Source: Cellulosimicrobium sp. Marseille-Q4280 (GTDB taxonomy: Bacteria > Actinomycetota > Actinomycetes > Actinomycetales > Cellulomonadaceae). From it: a stretch of DNA of 64,000 bases. How positions within the stretch are numbered: the stretch's first letter is position 1; the number at the start of each line of letters is the position of its first letter. A program made the translations under genes and the position numbers. Where the stretch lies: positions 186,001 to 250,000 of the forward strand of contig NZ_CALPBY010000006.1 in the NCBI RefSeq assembly GCF_943181405.1, read 5' to 3'. The notes beneath the pieces are model-generated. The model was not told the origin of the DNA and ran no database searches. It saw nothing but the letters and a program-made list of their open reading frames with translations. Below, in pieces: positions 1-8,708 of the stretch.

Positions 1-427
1 GCTCGGCGAGGAACGCCAGCCGGCGCAGGGTCTCGCGGTTGCGCGGCGCGATCACGGCGCTGCGCACGGGCTTCGGCACGAGCGTGCCCGGGCCGCGGTC
101 GGCGTCCTCGACGATGCGGACCCGGCACGTGTCGGGGCCCGACCCGACGACGTCGATCCGGACGTGCGCCTCCCCCGCCGGCCAGCCGCGGGCCTGGATG
201 TCGATCGAGCCCTGCGGGTCCCACGCGCGCACGACCGTCTCGTCGTCGAGCAGCGCCGGCCACAGGCCCACCGAGTGGAGGATGCGTGCGCCGGGTGCGG
301 GCCAGCCGTCGTCGACGGCGCGGATGCGGGCGGTGCCCACGACCCAGGTCGCGTAGGTCCAGCCGTCGGCGAGCACGGCCAGGACCGCGTCCTTCGAGCA
401 GCGCACGGTCCGCGTGACGGTCACCAT
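1..427 (-). CDS. SRPBCC-fold protein (3' end beyond window)
   Basis: The minus-strand frame starts at ATG 427 and is still open at base 1, so about 142 N-terminal residues are visible and the C-terminus is missing. The translation begins MVTVTRTVRC and contains a 'DGWTYATWVVGTARIR' stretch, followed by alternating strands ending in 'GTLVPKPVRSAVI'. This is the usual pattern of polyketide-cyclase/SRPBCC helix-grip proteins, which bind hydrophobic ligands in a central cavity. The ligand cannot be inferred. It is divergent from the GAF-ANTAR gene at 588 and shares a 160-bp intergenic region with it. Family assignment is fairly firm; function is unknown. Confidence 0.75.
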   Translation of the reverse strand, partial: MVTVTRTVRCSKDAVLAVLADGWTYATWVVGTARIRAVDDGWPAPGARILHSVGLWPALLDDETVVRAWDPQGSIDIQARGWPAGEAHVRIDVVGSGPDTCRVRIVEDADRGPGTLVPKPVRSAVIAPRNRETLRRLAFLAE

Positions 428-587
428 GGTCCGACCGTAGCCACGACCCGCCCACTGGCAACCCGCGGGGGGCGTACGGTGGAAGTTCGGGGAGACTCCG
501 CGTCCCCCCGGGACCGAGAGACCGTGATGGGCGATCCAGCGCGGCGGACTCGCTACTGGCGTCGGTCGCCAGACGGGACGCAGACCC

Positions 588-1259
588 ATGGCTCTCTCCA
601 GCTATCTCCACGAGTTCGCGGCGCGTGCCGCGGACGCCCTCGGCGGAGACCTCGAGGCGTCCATCACGGTCCGCGAGCACGGCATCACGATGCGCGCCGG
701 CAGCAGCGGGGACGGCGCCGGACGGTGCGACCAGGCAGAGGCCAGGGCCGACGCCGGGCCCTGCATCGACGCGATGATCGGGAAGTCCGTCCTCGTCGTC
801 GCGGACGTCGCACAGGAGTCACGGTGGGACGCGTGGCGCGAGCAGACGACGCGCGAGGGGTTCGCCAAGGCGCTCGCCGTGCCCTCGGAGGTCAGCCCGG
901 GCGTGTCCGTCGCGCTCAACCTGTACTCCCGGTCCCCGGACGGCTGGCCCGCCGAGATGCTCGGGACGGCCGACGCGTGCGCGCGCCTGATCGCCGCGGG
1001 CGTGCGCCTGCACCTGCAGTTCGCCGACGTCGAGGACGCGGCGGCCGGGCTGTACCGGAGCATGTCGGACGGCGTCGCCGTCGAGCGGGCCGTCGGCGCG
1101 ATCATGGAGACCAACGGCTGCTCCCAGGACGAGGCCCGCGAGGTGCTGCGGTCGGCGTCGGAGCACCGCGGCGTGAGCCGGCGCGTGATCGCCGAGTCGA
1201 TCCTCCGCTCGCTCGCGCCGGGCAGCGGGGACGACGTCGTCGACGACCGCGAGCGCTGA
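588..1259 (+). CDS. GAF-ANTAR regulator (type A)
   Basis: 223 residues. Residues about 1-150 form a GAF-like sensor ('DQAEARADAGPCID', 'VALNLYSRSPDGW'). Residues about 165-212 form a short ANTAR domain ('VAVERAVGAIMETNGCSQDEAREVL'). ANTAR domains bind paired hexaloop RNA hairpins and prevent transcription termination, so this is a likely cytoplasmic RNA-binding antiterminator gated by a small ligand or redox signal. It is a close paralogue of the protein at 5046; both share the opening S-x-YxxEFA-R-A and the same domain spacing. A TACGGT -10-like hexamer lies at 475-480 in a context also seen before the paralogue. The ligand and RNA targets are not visible. Confidence 0.85.
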   Translation: MALSSYLHEFAARAADALGGDLEASITVREHGITMRAGSSGDGAGRCDQAEARADAGPCIDAMIGKSVLVVADVAQESRWDAWREQTTREGFAKALAVPSEVSPGVSVALNLYSRSPDGWPAEMLGTADACARLIAAGVRLHLQFADVEDAAAGLYRSMSDGVAVERAVGAIMETNGCSQDEAREVLRSASEHRGVSRRVIAESILRSLAPGSGDDVVDDRER

Positions 1260-1338
1260 CGACAGCGCGCGAGCACGCGGATCGGTGGAAAACTTGTCGG
1301 TCTGGCAGGGTGAGGGTGGACAGGAGGAAGGGGGCGCG

Positions 1339-2049
1339 GTGGACGCGTCGGCGCTGCTCGGACTGCTCGCGCGGTCGCTCGCAGGCATCGACCCCGACAT
1401 GGCGATGCCCTCGCGGCTGTGCCGCGCGTGCGTCGAGATCCTCGGGGCGCAGAGCGGCGCGCTGACCGTGCGCGCCACGCCTGAGGACCGCGTGACGGTC
1501 AGCTCTTCCGACGGGATGTCGGCGGAGATCGAGGACCTCGAGGAGCTGCTCGGCGAAGGGCCGGGCCAGCTCGCGCTCGACGAGGACCGCATCGTCGTCA
1601 CCGAGCTCGACGGCGACAGCCCGACGGACCGGTCCTTTCCCGTCTTCTCGCACCTCGTGGCCTCCATCACCGGCCCGGCCACGGCGTACGCCGTGCCCAT
1701 GCACGCCGGGGGCCGGGTCATCGGGGTGCTCAGCCTCTACGTCACGACCAGCCGGCTCGCGCGCGACGCCGACGACGTCCAGTTCCTCGCCGACGCCGTC
1801 GGGACGGCCCTGCTCGGTGAGATCGAGTCGATCGACTGGTCGGCCAGGTCCCGCATCCACCAAGCGACCGGCATGGTCACGGCTCAGCTGCACATCTCGC
1901 CGCGCGACGCGCTGGCGGTCCTGCGCGCGCACGCGTTCGCCGGCTCCGCCACGCTGGAGGACGTCGCGCAGGACGTGCTCGCGCGACGCATCGGCTTCAC
2001 CGACCACGAGACCGACGCCATCACGATCGAGAGGACCGAGGAGCCATGA
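1339..2049 (+). CDS. GAF-ANTAR regulator (type B)
   Basis: Chosen start is GTG 1339, preceded by AGGAGGA at 1322-1328. A longer in-frame start at 1285 has no Shine-Dalgarno and adds residues absent from paralogues. The 236-residue product has a GAF domain (about 15-155; 'LCRACVEILGAQSGALTV', 'EDLEELLGEGPGQ') and an ANTAR domain (about 170-225; 'RSRIHQATGMVTAQL', 'DALAVLRAHAF'). Its last codons overlap the next gene by 4 bp, so the two are translationally coupled. The paralogue at 40111 sits in the same two-gene arrangement; another is at 8631 on the minus strand. Likely a sensor with RNA antitermination output. Confidence 0.85.
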   Translation: MDASALLGLLARSLAGIDPDMAMPSRLCRACVEILGAQSGALTVRATPEDRVTVSSSDGMSAEIEDLEELLGEGPGQLALDEDRIVVTELDGDSPTDRSFPVFSHLVASITGPATAYAVPMHAGGRVIGVLSLYVTTSRLARDADDVQFLADAVGTALLGEIESIDWSARSRIHQATGMVTAQLHISPRDALAVLRAHAFAGSATLEDVAQDVLARRIGFTDHETDAITIERTEEP

Positions 2050-2735
2050 CGCCGCGCACCCCCACCGACTCCCTCGCCGACGCGGCCCGGGCGCTCCTCG
2101 GCGAGCACGACGTCACCGACCTGCTCGCGCGCCTCACCCGGGATGCGGTGCTGTTCGCCGGAGCGGACGCGGCCGGGCTCCTCGTCCGAGCGGACGGACG
2201 GCTGGAGACGCTGACCACGACGTCGCACGCGGCCGAGCACCTCGAGGCGTTCCAGTCGCAGCGGGCAGAAGGCCCGTGCGTCGACGTGGTCGAGACCGGC
2301 CAAGCCGTCGAGGCGGTCGGCCGCCAGGAGATCGTGGACCGCTGGCCGACCGTGGGGCCCGCGATCGTCGCCGCGGGCTTCCGTGTCGTGCACGCGGTGC
2401 CGCTCGCGTGGCAGGGGGGCGTCGTCGGCGGCCTCAACGTCTTCGGCCGGGAGCCCCTCACCGACGAGCAGCGCCGCTCTGTGCGGGCGTGCGCCGACAT
2501 GCTCACGCTCGTCGTGGGCCAGCCCTACCGCCTCAGCACGCTGGACTTCGGCCGGAGCATCGCACGGGCCCTCCGGGACCGGGTCGTGGTGGAGCAGGCG
2601 AAGGGAGCGCTCGCCCACCTCCTCGACGTCGACGTCTCCGCCGCCTACGACGAGCTGGTCGCCCGCTCCGAGCGTGACGGCGTCTCGCTGACCGCCGTCG
2701 CGCACGACGTCCTCCTCGAGGCCCAGGCAGGCTGA
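2046..2735 (+). CDS. GAF-ANTAR regulator (type C)
   Basis: 229 residues, ATG 2046, overlapping the preceding regulator by ATGA. The GAF domain (about 20-160) carries 'FQSQRAEGPCVDVVETGQAVE' and 'AVPLAWQGGVVGGLNVF'. The ANTAR domain (about 175-225) carries 'DRVVVEQAKGALAHLL' and 'AAYDELVARSERDGVSLTAVAHDV'. It is paralogous to the protein at 40866, which likewise follows a type B gene with a 4-bp overlap. The coupling suggests that the B and C proteins act together, possibly as heterodimers, because ANTAR proteins generally function as dimers; that is inference. The 128 bp between this gene and the catalase stop contain no gene I can support. Confidence 0.85.
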   Translation: MTPRTPTDSLADAARALLGEHDVTDLLARLTRDAVLFAGADAAGLLVRADGRLETLTTTSHAAEHLEAFQSQRAEGPCVDVVETGQAVEAVGRQEIVDRWPTVGPAIVAAGFRVVHAVPLAWQGGVVGGLNVFGREPLTDEQRRSVRACADMLTLVVGQPYRLSTLDFGRSIARALRDRVVVEQAKGALAHLLDVDVSAAYDELVARSERDGVSLTAVAHDVLLEAQAG

Positions 2736-2863
2736 GCAGCCGCCGCAGGTCGTCGGAGGACCGGCCCCTGCGCGACGAGCGGACCGAGGACGTCCTGCAG
2801 GTCGCGCCCGGTCTCGCTCGTCGTCAGGTCGACGGGTGTGTCCGTCAGATGGTCGGGACCTCC

Positions 2864-3745
2864 TCAGTCCTTGTGGAGGGCGTCCTTGACGACCCCAGCA
2901 GCCTTCTCGAGCCCGGACGGCTTCGGCGTGGTGCCGTGGAACCGCTCGTCGGGCTGGGTGGGCGGCGGCATCGGGACACCGGCCGGCGGCGTCGGGACGT
3001 ACTCGAACTCGCCCTTGCCGTCCGGGGTCGGACCGCTCGCCCAGCGGCCCTCGGACGCGTGCTCGCCGTCCGAGAAGTTGATGTACTGGTACGACACCGA
3101 CCGGTCCTCCTGCTTCAGCGGGAACGTGCTCGGCACGGGAAGCTCCTCGATGCCCTCGTCGCGCAGCTCCTGCGCCGCGGCGAGCCACTGGTTCTGGTGC
3201 ATCGTGTCGCGTGCGAGCAGGAACGAGAGCAGGTCCTTCACCCCCGCGTCGTCGGTCATGTGGTAGAGCCGGGCGACCTGGAGCCGACCCTGCATCTCGG
3301 CGTTCGCGTTGGCCGTGAAGTCGGCGAGCATGTTGCCGCTCGCGGTGATGTAGCCGGCCGTCCACGGGTTGCCGTTCGAGTCGACCGGGCGCGCGCCGGC
3401 ACCGGCGACGATGGCGTGCTGCGGGTCGGTCCCGCCGACGATCGCCGCGATCGTCGGGTCGTCCTGCATGGCGCCCTCCACGACCCCGACCGGCGCCTTC
3501 TCGAGCAGCTGCGCGATCATCGTCGCGAGCATCTCGACGTGGCCCATCTCCTCCGCTCCGATGCCGTAGAGGAGGTCCCGGTACTTCCCGGGCAGGTGGG
3601 CGTTCCACGACTGGAACCCGTACTGCATGGCGACGGTGATCTCGCCGTACTGCCCGCCGAGCACCTCCTGGAGCTTGCGGGCGTAGACGGCGTCGGGCTT
3701 GTCGGGCTTGGCGCTGTGCTGCAGCTCTTGACGGTGGAAGAACAT
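2864..3745 (-). CDS. Manganese (non-heme) catalase
   Basis: 293 residues from ATG 3745, with GAAGGAGAG just upstream. It decomposes hydrogen peroxide at a di-manganese centre in the cytoplasm. The ligand set of the family is visible: Glu35 in 'GQYGEITVAMQY', Glu66 and His69 in 'GAEEMGHVEM', Glu150 in 'ANANAEMQGR' and His183 in 'RDTMHQNQW'. Positions agree closely with characterised Mn catalases, and length is typical. The C-terminal 60 residues are proline-rich ('PTPPAGVPMPPPTQP') and end in a lysine-rich tail, as in KatN-like members. It sits among stress genes (SDR, ANTAR), consistent with a general stress role. Identification is strong. Confidence 0.93.
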   Translation of the reverse strand: MFFHRQELQHSAKPDKPDAVYARKLQEVLGGQYGEITVAMQYGFQSWNAHLPGKYRDLLYGIGAEEMGHVEMLATMIAQLLEKAPVGVVEGAMQDDPTIAAIVGGTDPQHAIVAGAGARPVDSNGNPWTAGYITASGNMLADFTANANAEMQGRLQVARLYHMTDDAGVKDLLSFLLARDTMHQNQWLAAAQELRDEGIEELPVPSTFPLKQEDRSVSYQYINFSDGEHASEGRWASGPTPDGKGEFEYVPTPPAGVPMPPPTQPDERFHGTTPKPSGLEKAAGVVKDALHKD

Positions 3746-3954
3746 GGTCTCTCCTTCGAGAGAGTCGGCCGCCACGGCACGGCACCGCGTACCGGACAGG
3801 CCCCGGCACGCGCCTCGTTCTCGACGCGTCGAACGTGCGACCAGCGTCGACCGGCGTCCTCCCGGTCGCATCTCGTGACGTGTCCGAGGTGCGACCGGGA
3901 GGGATGCGGCGAGGAGGCGCCGGGAGACGCAGCCCCGGCCGACGGGACGACGTC

Positions 3955-4845
3955 TCAGAGCAGCCGGCCGCCCGTGACGCCGAGACGGTCGCCGGTGATG
4001 TAGCTCGACTCCTGCGAGGCGAAGAAGACGTAGGCGGGCGCGAGCTCGGCGGGCTGGCCCGCGCGGCCGAGCGGCGTGTCCGCGCCGAACTGCTCGACCT
4101 TCTCCTCCGGCATGGTCGCCGGGATGAGCGGCGTCCAGATCGGGCCCGGGGCGACCGCGTTGACGCGGATGCCCTCCTCGGCGAGCTGCTGCGACAGCCC
4201 GCGCGTGAAGTTGAGGATCGCGGCCTTCGTCGACGCGTAGTCGAGCAGCTGCGGGCTCGGCTGCGTCGCCTGGATCGACGTCGTGTTGATGATCGAGCCG
4301 CCGCGGGGCAGGTGGTCGAGCGCCGCCCGGGTGATCCAGAACAGCGCGTAGACGTTCGTCTTGAGGACCCGGTCGAGCTGGTCGGTCGTGATGCCGCGGA
4401 GCCCGTCGTCCTGCGCCATCTGGTAGGCGGCGTTGTTGACCAGCACGTCGAGGCCGCCGAGTCCCGCCACCGCGTCCTCGACGAGCTGCCGGCAGAATGC
4501 CTCCTCCCGGATGTCGCCCGGGACCAGCACGGCCTTGCGGCCCGCGTCCTCGACCCAGCGCGCCGTCGTGCGGGCGTCCTCCTCCTCCTCGGGGAGGTAG
4601 GAGATCGCGACGTCGGCGCCCTCGCGAGCGAACGCGATCGCGACCGCGCGCCCGATGCCGGAGTCGCCGCCCGTGATGAGCGCCCGCTTCCCCTCGAGGC
4701 GCCCCGAGCCCTCGTAGGACTCCTCCCCGTGGTCGGGCTCCTGCGACATGTCCCCCGTGCGGCCGGGCGGCTGGAGGTCGTCGGCCGGCTGCTCCGGCTC
4801 CGGGTGCTGCGTGGTCGGGTCCTGCGGCGTGGTCTGGTCCGTCAT
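3955..4845 (-). CDS. SDR oxidoreductase, general stress protein 39-like
   Basis: 296 residues from ATG 4845. A hydrophilic N-terminal tail of about 45 residues rich in Pro/Gln/Glu precedes a classical short-chain dehydrogenase. Visible motifs are the 'TGGDSGIGRAVA' Rossmann signature, 'NNAAYQ', a catalytic Ser in 'INTTSIQA', and the YxxxK motif as 'DYASTKAAI'. The extended N-terminus and the 'SYLPEEEEDA' segment are characteristic of the YhdF/YhxD/GSP39 group, NAD(P)-dependent dehydrogenases associated with general stress. The substrate is unknown. It is divergent from the GAF-ANTAR gene at 5046 (200-bp shared region) and follows the Mn catalase on the same strand with a 209-bp gap, so probably has its own promoter. 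Confidence 0.88.
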   Translation of the reverse strand: MTDQTTPQDPTTQHPEPEQPADDLQPPGRTGDMSQEPDHGEESYEGSGRLEGKRALITGGDSGIGRAVAIAFAREGADVAISYLPEEEEDARTTARWVEDAGRKAVLVPGDIREEAFCRQLVEDAVAGLGGLDVLVNNAAYQMAQDDGLRGITTDQLDRVLKTNVYALFWITRAALDHLPRGGSIINTTSIQATQPSPQLLDYASTKAAILNFTRGLSQQLAEEGIRVNAVAPGPIWTPLIPATMPEEKVEQFGADTPLGRAGQPAELAPAYVFFASQESSYITGDRLGVTGGRLL

Positions 4846-5045
4846 GGGTGCTCCCGTCTCGGTCGGTCGGTCGTCCGTCCAGCATGGGCACGACGCCCGG
4901 CGCTCGCAGCGGCACGCACCCTGCGGTGCGAGCGCATGCGCCCTGCGTACGGTGAAGGTCAGGGCGGTCCGACGACCGCCGTCATGCCGACACGACGGCC
5001 ACGCTCGCAGGACACCGGCGTGCACCGTCAGACAGGACGGACGCC

Positions 5046-5708
5046 ATGAGCATCTCCCGCTACCCGTCCGAGTTCGCCCAGCGTGCGGCCGCGGTCCTCG
5101 GGTCCGACCTCGAGGTGAGCATCACGCTGCGCGAGCACGGACTGAGCCTGCGCGCAGGGAGCAGCACCGAGTCCGCGGCGCGGTGCGACCAGGCGGAGGC
5201 GCTCGCCGACGCCGGCCCGTGCATCGACGCGATCGGCCGCGGGACGGCCGTCCTCGTGCCGGCCATCGCGACGGACGACCGCTGGGAGGCGTGGCGCGAC
5301 CAGGCCGTGCGCGAGGGCTTCGTCTCCTCGCTGGGCGTCCCGGCCCTGGTGGAACCGGACGTCGGCGTCGCGCTCAACCTCTACTCGCGGTCGCCCGACC
5401 CCTGGACGGATCGTCTGCGCGCGGCGGCCGACTCGTACGCCCAGCTCGTCGCGTCCACCGTGCGGCTGCACCTCGAGCTCGCCGAGCTGGAGGACCGCAC
5501 CGCCGGCCTCTACCGCGAGATGTCCGACGTCGTCGCCGTCGAGCGTGCCGTCGGTGCCGTCATGCACACGAACGGCTGCAGCGAGGCGGAGGCCCGACGC
5601 ATCCTGGAGTCCGCCTCGCAGCACCGCAACGTGAGCCGGCGGGAGGTCGCGGAGACGGTCCTGCGGGCCCTGGTGGTCACCGACGACGACTCCGTCAGCG
5701 GGGGCTGA
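5046..5708 (+). CDS. GAF-ANTAR regulator (type A paralogue)
   Basis: 220 residues. Same architecture as the protein at 588: GAF-like region with 'DQAEALADAGPCIDAI' and 'VALNLYSRSPDPW', then ANTAR with 'VAVERAVGAVMHTNGCSEAEARRIL'. Identity between the two is high along the whole length, indicating duplication inside this neighbourhood. The upstream region repeats GCGTACGGTG (4946-4955), also present before the first copy (473-481 shares GTACGGTGG), and provides a TACGGT -10-like hexamer at 4948-4953. The predicted role is RNA-binding antitermination controlled by a ligand or redox-sensitive GAF domain; targets are unknown. The next gene begins 130 bp downstream. Confidence 0.85.
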   Translation: MSISRYPSEFAQRAAAVLGSDLEVSITLREHGLSLRAGSSTESAARCDQAEALADAGPCIDAIGRGTAVLVPAIATDDRWEAWRDQAVREGFVSSLGVPALVEPDVGVALNLYSRSPDPWTDRLRAAADSYAQLVASTVRLHLELAELEDRTAGLYREMSDVVAVERAVGAVMHTNGCSEAEARRILESASQHRNVSRREVAETVLRALVVTDDDSVSGG

Positions 5709-5838
5709 GCGACCGGGTCGTCCCGCACCCTTCCTCGGGGCCTCTCACCCCGGTCCTGCGCGCGAGCGTGCGGAGCGGATCCTGCCTACGGTCGACGACG
5801 AGGCGTCGAGACCTGTGCGCACCGACCGAGGAGGCGCC

Positions 5839-6423
5839 ATGTCCACCGAACCGACCGACACCCCCGCCCTGCTGGGTGCCGTGCGACGGCTCGAGGAGTC
5901 GTCGAGCGTCGACGGCCTCTCGGGCATCGTGCGGGGTGTCGCCCTCGCCGTCGTGCCCGCGCACGGCAGGCTCCGCGAAGAGCTGCACGGCCGGTCGCTC
6001 GGCCACGCGCTGCACTCGACCCTGACCGACGTCCCGGTCGGCCTGTGGACGAGCGCCGCGGTGCTCGACCTGACGGGCGGCGAACGCAGCGCCCCCGCGG
6101 CACAGCGCCTCGTGGGTCTCGGCCTCCTCGCCGCGGTCCCGACTGCTCTCACCGGGCTGGCGGACTACCTCGCGGTCGACCGTCGGGCCCGTCGCGTGGG
6201 CTCCGTCCACGCGACGCTGAACGGCGGGGTGTCGGTGCTGTACGGCGCGTCGTGGCTCCTGCGACGCGGGGGCCGACGACGCGCGGGTGTCGCGGTCTCG
6301 CTGCTCGCGTACGGCGTCGCCGGAGCGAGCGCCTACCTCGGCGGGCACCTCGCGCAGGCGTTGCGCGAGCCGCCGGCCGACGTCGCGCTGGGTTCCGAGG
6401 ACGACGCCTCGGGGGCGGCGTGA
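5839..6423 (+). CDS. DUF2231 membrane protein
   Basis: 194 residues from ATG 5839, preceded by GAGGAG. The alternative in-frame ATG at 5815 lacks a ribosome binding site. After a 50-residue soluble N-terminus the sequence has 'LGHALHSTLTDVPVGLWTSAAVLDL', the conserved His/Pro opening of DUF2231, then about four hydrophobic segments (roughly 65-80, 92-112, 130-145 and 155-175). DUF2231 proteins are small integral membrane proteins of unknown function, sometimes heme- or redox-related. The stop overlaps the GTG of the following SDR gene, so the two form one translational unit. Confidence 0.8.
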   Translation: MSTEPTDTPALLGAVRRLEESSSVDGLSGIVRGVALAVVPAHGRLREELHGRSLGHALHSTLTDVPVGLWTSAAVLDLTGGERSAPAAQRLVGLGLLAAVPTALTGLADYLAVDRRARRVGSVHATLNGGVSVLYGASWLLRRGGRRRAGVAVSLLAYGVAGASAYLGGHLAQALREPPADVALGSEDDASGAA

Positions 6424-7220
6424 GGTCCCGGGGCCCGGCCGCCGGGCCGGCGGACCGCGACGTCGCGCTGGTCACCGGCGCCTCGAGCGGCATCGGGCTC
6501 GCGATCGCGCGCGAGCTCGTCGAGCGCGGTCACGACGTGCTGGTGGTCGCCGACCGCGAGGTCGACGACGCCGTGCGGCACCTGGGGAGCAGGGACGGCG
6601 TCCGGGTGACCGGGTTGGAGGTCGACCTGACGACCCCTTCCGGTGTGGAGGCGGCCGCGGCCCGCGCCCGCTCCCTGGGCGTGCGGACCGTGGTGCTCAA
6701 CGCCGGCGTCGGCGTCCACGGGCCGTTCTTCCGGACCCCTCTCGAGGCCGAGCTGGGGCTGGTCGACCTCAACGTCCGGTCCGTCGTGCACCTCACCCAC
6801 CTGCTGCTGCCGGAGCTGCTCGCGCAGGGCGACGGGCGGCTGCTCGTCACGTCGTCCGTCGCCGGGACCATGCCGGCCCCGCTGTTCAGCACGTACGCGG
6901 CGTCGAAGGCGTTCCTCCGCTCCTTCGCCTGGTCGCTGCGGGGCGAGCTGACCGGCACCGGCGTCACCGTGACCGCGCTCCTGCCCGGGCCGACGCGCAC
7001 CCCGTTCTTCGCCGAGGCCGGGATGCGCCGCACCCGTGTGGGACGGCTGCCGAAACCCGGCGCGGCCATGGTGGCACGCAAGGCCCTCGACGCGCTCGAG
7101 GCGGGGCGCCCGGAGGTCACCACGGGATCGGCGGGCACGACGATGCTCCTGGCGTCCCGCGTGCTCCCGCAGCGCGCCCGCAGCGCGTTCCACGGGTGGT
7201 TCTACGGGCCGAGGGCCTGA
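6420..7220 (+). CDS. Short-chain dehydrogenase/reductase
   Basis: GTG 6420 overlaps the stop of the DUF2231 gene by 4 bp, giving 266 residues. Motifs: 'VTGASSGIGLAIARELV' cofactor loop, 'LNAGVGVHG' in the NAG position, catalytic Ser in 'LLVTSSVAGTMPAP' and YxxxK in 'STYAASKAFLRSF'. The 'TALLPGPTRTPFF' segment and C-terminal 'GWFYGPRA' are typical of the YqjQ/DltE-like SDR group. The substrate is unknown. It ends one base before the stop of the convergent PAS-ANTAR gene, leaving no intergenic DNA. Co-translation with a membrane protein suggests a membrane-associated substrate, which is inference. Confidence 0.85.
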   Translation: MRSRGPAAGPADRDVALVTGASSGIGLAIARELVERGHDVLVVADREVDDAVRHLGSRDGVRVTGLEVDLTTPSGVEAAAARARSLGVRTVVLNAGVGVHGPFFRTPLEAELGLVDLNVRSVVHLTHLLLPELLAQGDGRLLVTSSVAGTMPAPLFSTYAASKAFLRSFAWSLRGELTGTGVTVTALLPGPTRTPFFAEAGMRRTRVGRLPKPGAAMVARKALDALEAGRPEVTTGSAGTTMLLASRVLPQRARSAFHGWFYGPRA

Positions 7221-7850
7221 CTACCGGAGCATCTCGACCACGCGCCGCACGACGTCCGGTGCGCCGCTGGTCGCCGTGCCGACGACCTGCTCGGCCAGCT
7301 CGCGCAACGGGACGTTGCGGTCGTTCGACACGCGGCGGAGACGGCGGAACGCCTCCTCCGGGTCCACCGCGCAGGCCAGGGCGACCATGCCCTTGGCCTG
7401 GTCGATCGGTCCACGGCTGTGCGCTGCGGCGGCGATGTCGCGCTCGGCCCGGGCCGCGGCCTCGGCCCGGACCGTCTGCGTGACGTCGATGAAGTAGCCC
7501 ACCAGCTCGATGACCTGCCCCGTGTCGGCGCGTCGTCGTCCCTGGCCGACGACGACCAGCGACCTCTCGCGCCCACGGGCGTCCATGATCCGGTGCAGGC
7601 TGGAGAACGGCTCCCCCGTGCGACGCGCCTGCTCGAGCACCTGTCGCACCCGGTCACGGTCGTCGGGGTGCTTGTGCGCGAGGACGAGCGCGGTGGTCGG
7701 CACGACGTCACCAGGCGCGAACCCGTGCATGAGGAACGTCTCGGACGACCACCACCACACGCCGGTGGCCAGGTCGAGCCGGTAGCGGCCGATCTGCTGG
7801 CCGGCGCCCCGGGCCAGGGCGTGCTCGATCTCTGCGTCGTGGACGGACAT
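7221..7850 (-). CDS. PAS-ANTAR regulator (type D)
   Basis: 209 residues from ATG 7850; a longer TTG start at 7892 is possible. Residues about 10-115 form a PAS fold ('RLDLATGVWWWSSETFLMHGF', 'PDDRDRVRQVLEQA', '[16 protein letters not shown]'). This is followed by a short helical linker and an ANTAR domain ('RGPIDQAKGMVALACAVDPEEAFRRL', 'NDRNVPLREL'). The paralogue at 41666 is collinear. A TAGGTT -10-like hexamer lies at 7907-7912 on the minus strand. The family role is RNA-hairpin binding and antitermination under PAS control; a chromophore or ligand cannot be predicted. Confidence 0.85.
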   Translation of the reverse strand: MSVHDAEIEHALARGAGQQIGRYRLDLATGVWWWSSETFLMHGFAPGDVVPTTALVLAHKHPDDRDRVRQVLEQARRTGEPFSSLHRIMDARGRERSLVVVGQGRRRADTGQVIELVGYFIDVTQTVRAEAAARAERDIAAAAHSRGPIDQAKGMVALACAVDPEEAFRRLRRVSNDRNVPLRELAEQVVGTATSGAPDVVRRVVEMLR

Positions 7851-7944
7851 CCTTGACCACCGGTTCTCGATGTCGGCGAGGAGCCAGGGCAAGACTCGAC
7901 GGTCCGAACCTAGCCCACTTTCACCCGGTCGGGGACACGACCGC

Positions 7945-8631
7945 TCACGAGGCTCGCGCCGACCCGAAGCTCAGACGGCGTTCCAGGACGTCGTCGATCA
8001 CGGCCGCGAGCGTGGACGCGCGCGACAGGGCACGCCCGCGGAGGACCGCGAGCGCGTCGTCGGGCCCGACCCGCAGCTGGGCGATCACCATCCCGATCGC
8101 GCGATGCCTCCTCGTCTGGTCGGGCCACTGCTGCTCGAGCGGGGCACGAGAGCCGAGCAGCACGGCGCAGGCCGTGTCCGCGAGCGGCTGTGCGTCGTCG
8201 GTCGGGATCGGTGCTCGACCGGCCTCCTGGTACAGGGTCAGCGACCCCAGCGGTCGCCGGTCGAGGCGGAGTGGAACGGCGACCACCCCCGCCGACGCCC
8301 TGACACCGGCGGCCGCGGAGGCGAAGAGCGACAGCGCCGGAGGCTCCTCCGCGTCCCTCGAGAGCGACAGGGCGACCGGGCGGTTCTCGACGTATGCCAG
8401 CCGGCCCGGCCCTTCGCCCAGGACTTCCTGCAGATCTTCGAGCCGTCGCGTCACCGCGTCCGACGTGCTGGCGCTCAAGCGCTCGACGCCGGTCGGCAGA
8501 AGCGTCAGTGCCCCTCCCTGTGCGCCGAGCACCTCCACGCAGGCGCTGCACAGCCCGCTCGCCAGCGGCAGTCCCGGATCCAGCCGGGCCAGCAGGCGGG
8601 CGACCCGACCCGGTTGCAGTGCGTCGACCAC
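7945..8631 (-). CDS. GAF-ANTAR regulator (type B paralogue)
   Basis: 228 residues from GTG 8631, with GGAGG just upstream. The GAF domain carries 'LCSACVEVLGAQGGALTL' and 'EDLQEVLGEGPGRLAYVENR', the same signatures as the proteins at 1339 and 40111. The ANTAR domain carries 'RRHRAIGMVIAQLRVGPDDALAVLRGRA'. Unlike the other type B copies it has no type C partner overlapping its end; the next gene downstream is the PAS-ANTAR gene 94 bp away, which could be co-transcribed. An ANTAR antiterminator role is inferred from the family. Confidence 0.83.
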   Translation of the reverse strand: MVDALQPGRVARLLARLDPGLPLASGLCSACVEVLGAQGGALTLLPTGVERLSASTSDAVTRRLEDLQEVLGEGPGRLAYVENRPVALSLSRDAEEPPALSLFASAAAGVRASAGVVAVPLRLDRRPLGSLTLYQEAGRAPIPTDDAQPLADTACAVLLGSRAPLEQQWPDQTRRHRAIGMVIAQLRVGPDDALAVLRGRALSRASTLAAVIDDVLERRLSFGSARAS

Positions 8632-8708
8632 TGAGCCTCCCCTCCTGTCACCTCAGTGTCTGCATCACACGCTCCCGCTCGCCTCTTCGGGGGGTCGCGG
8701 TGCCGCGC

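Noticed and set aside
2736-2863. A minus-strand reading (LTDTPVDLTTSETG...) between the ANTAR gene and the catalase
   Set aside because: No ATG/GTG/TTG start fits and it runs antisense into the ANTAR gene. It could be a gene remnant but cannot be supported.
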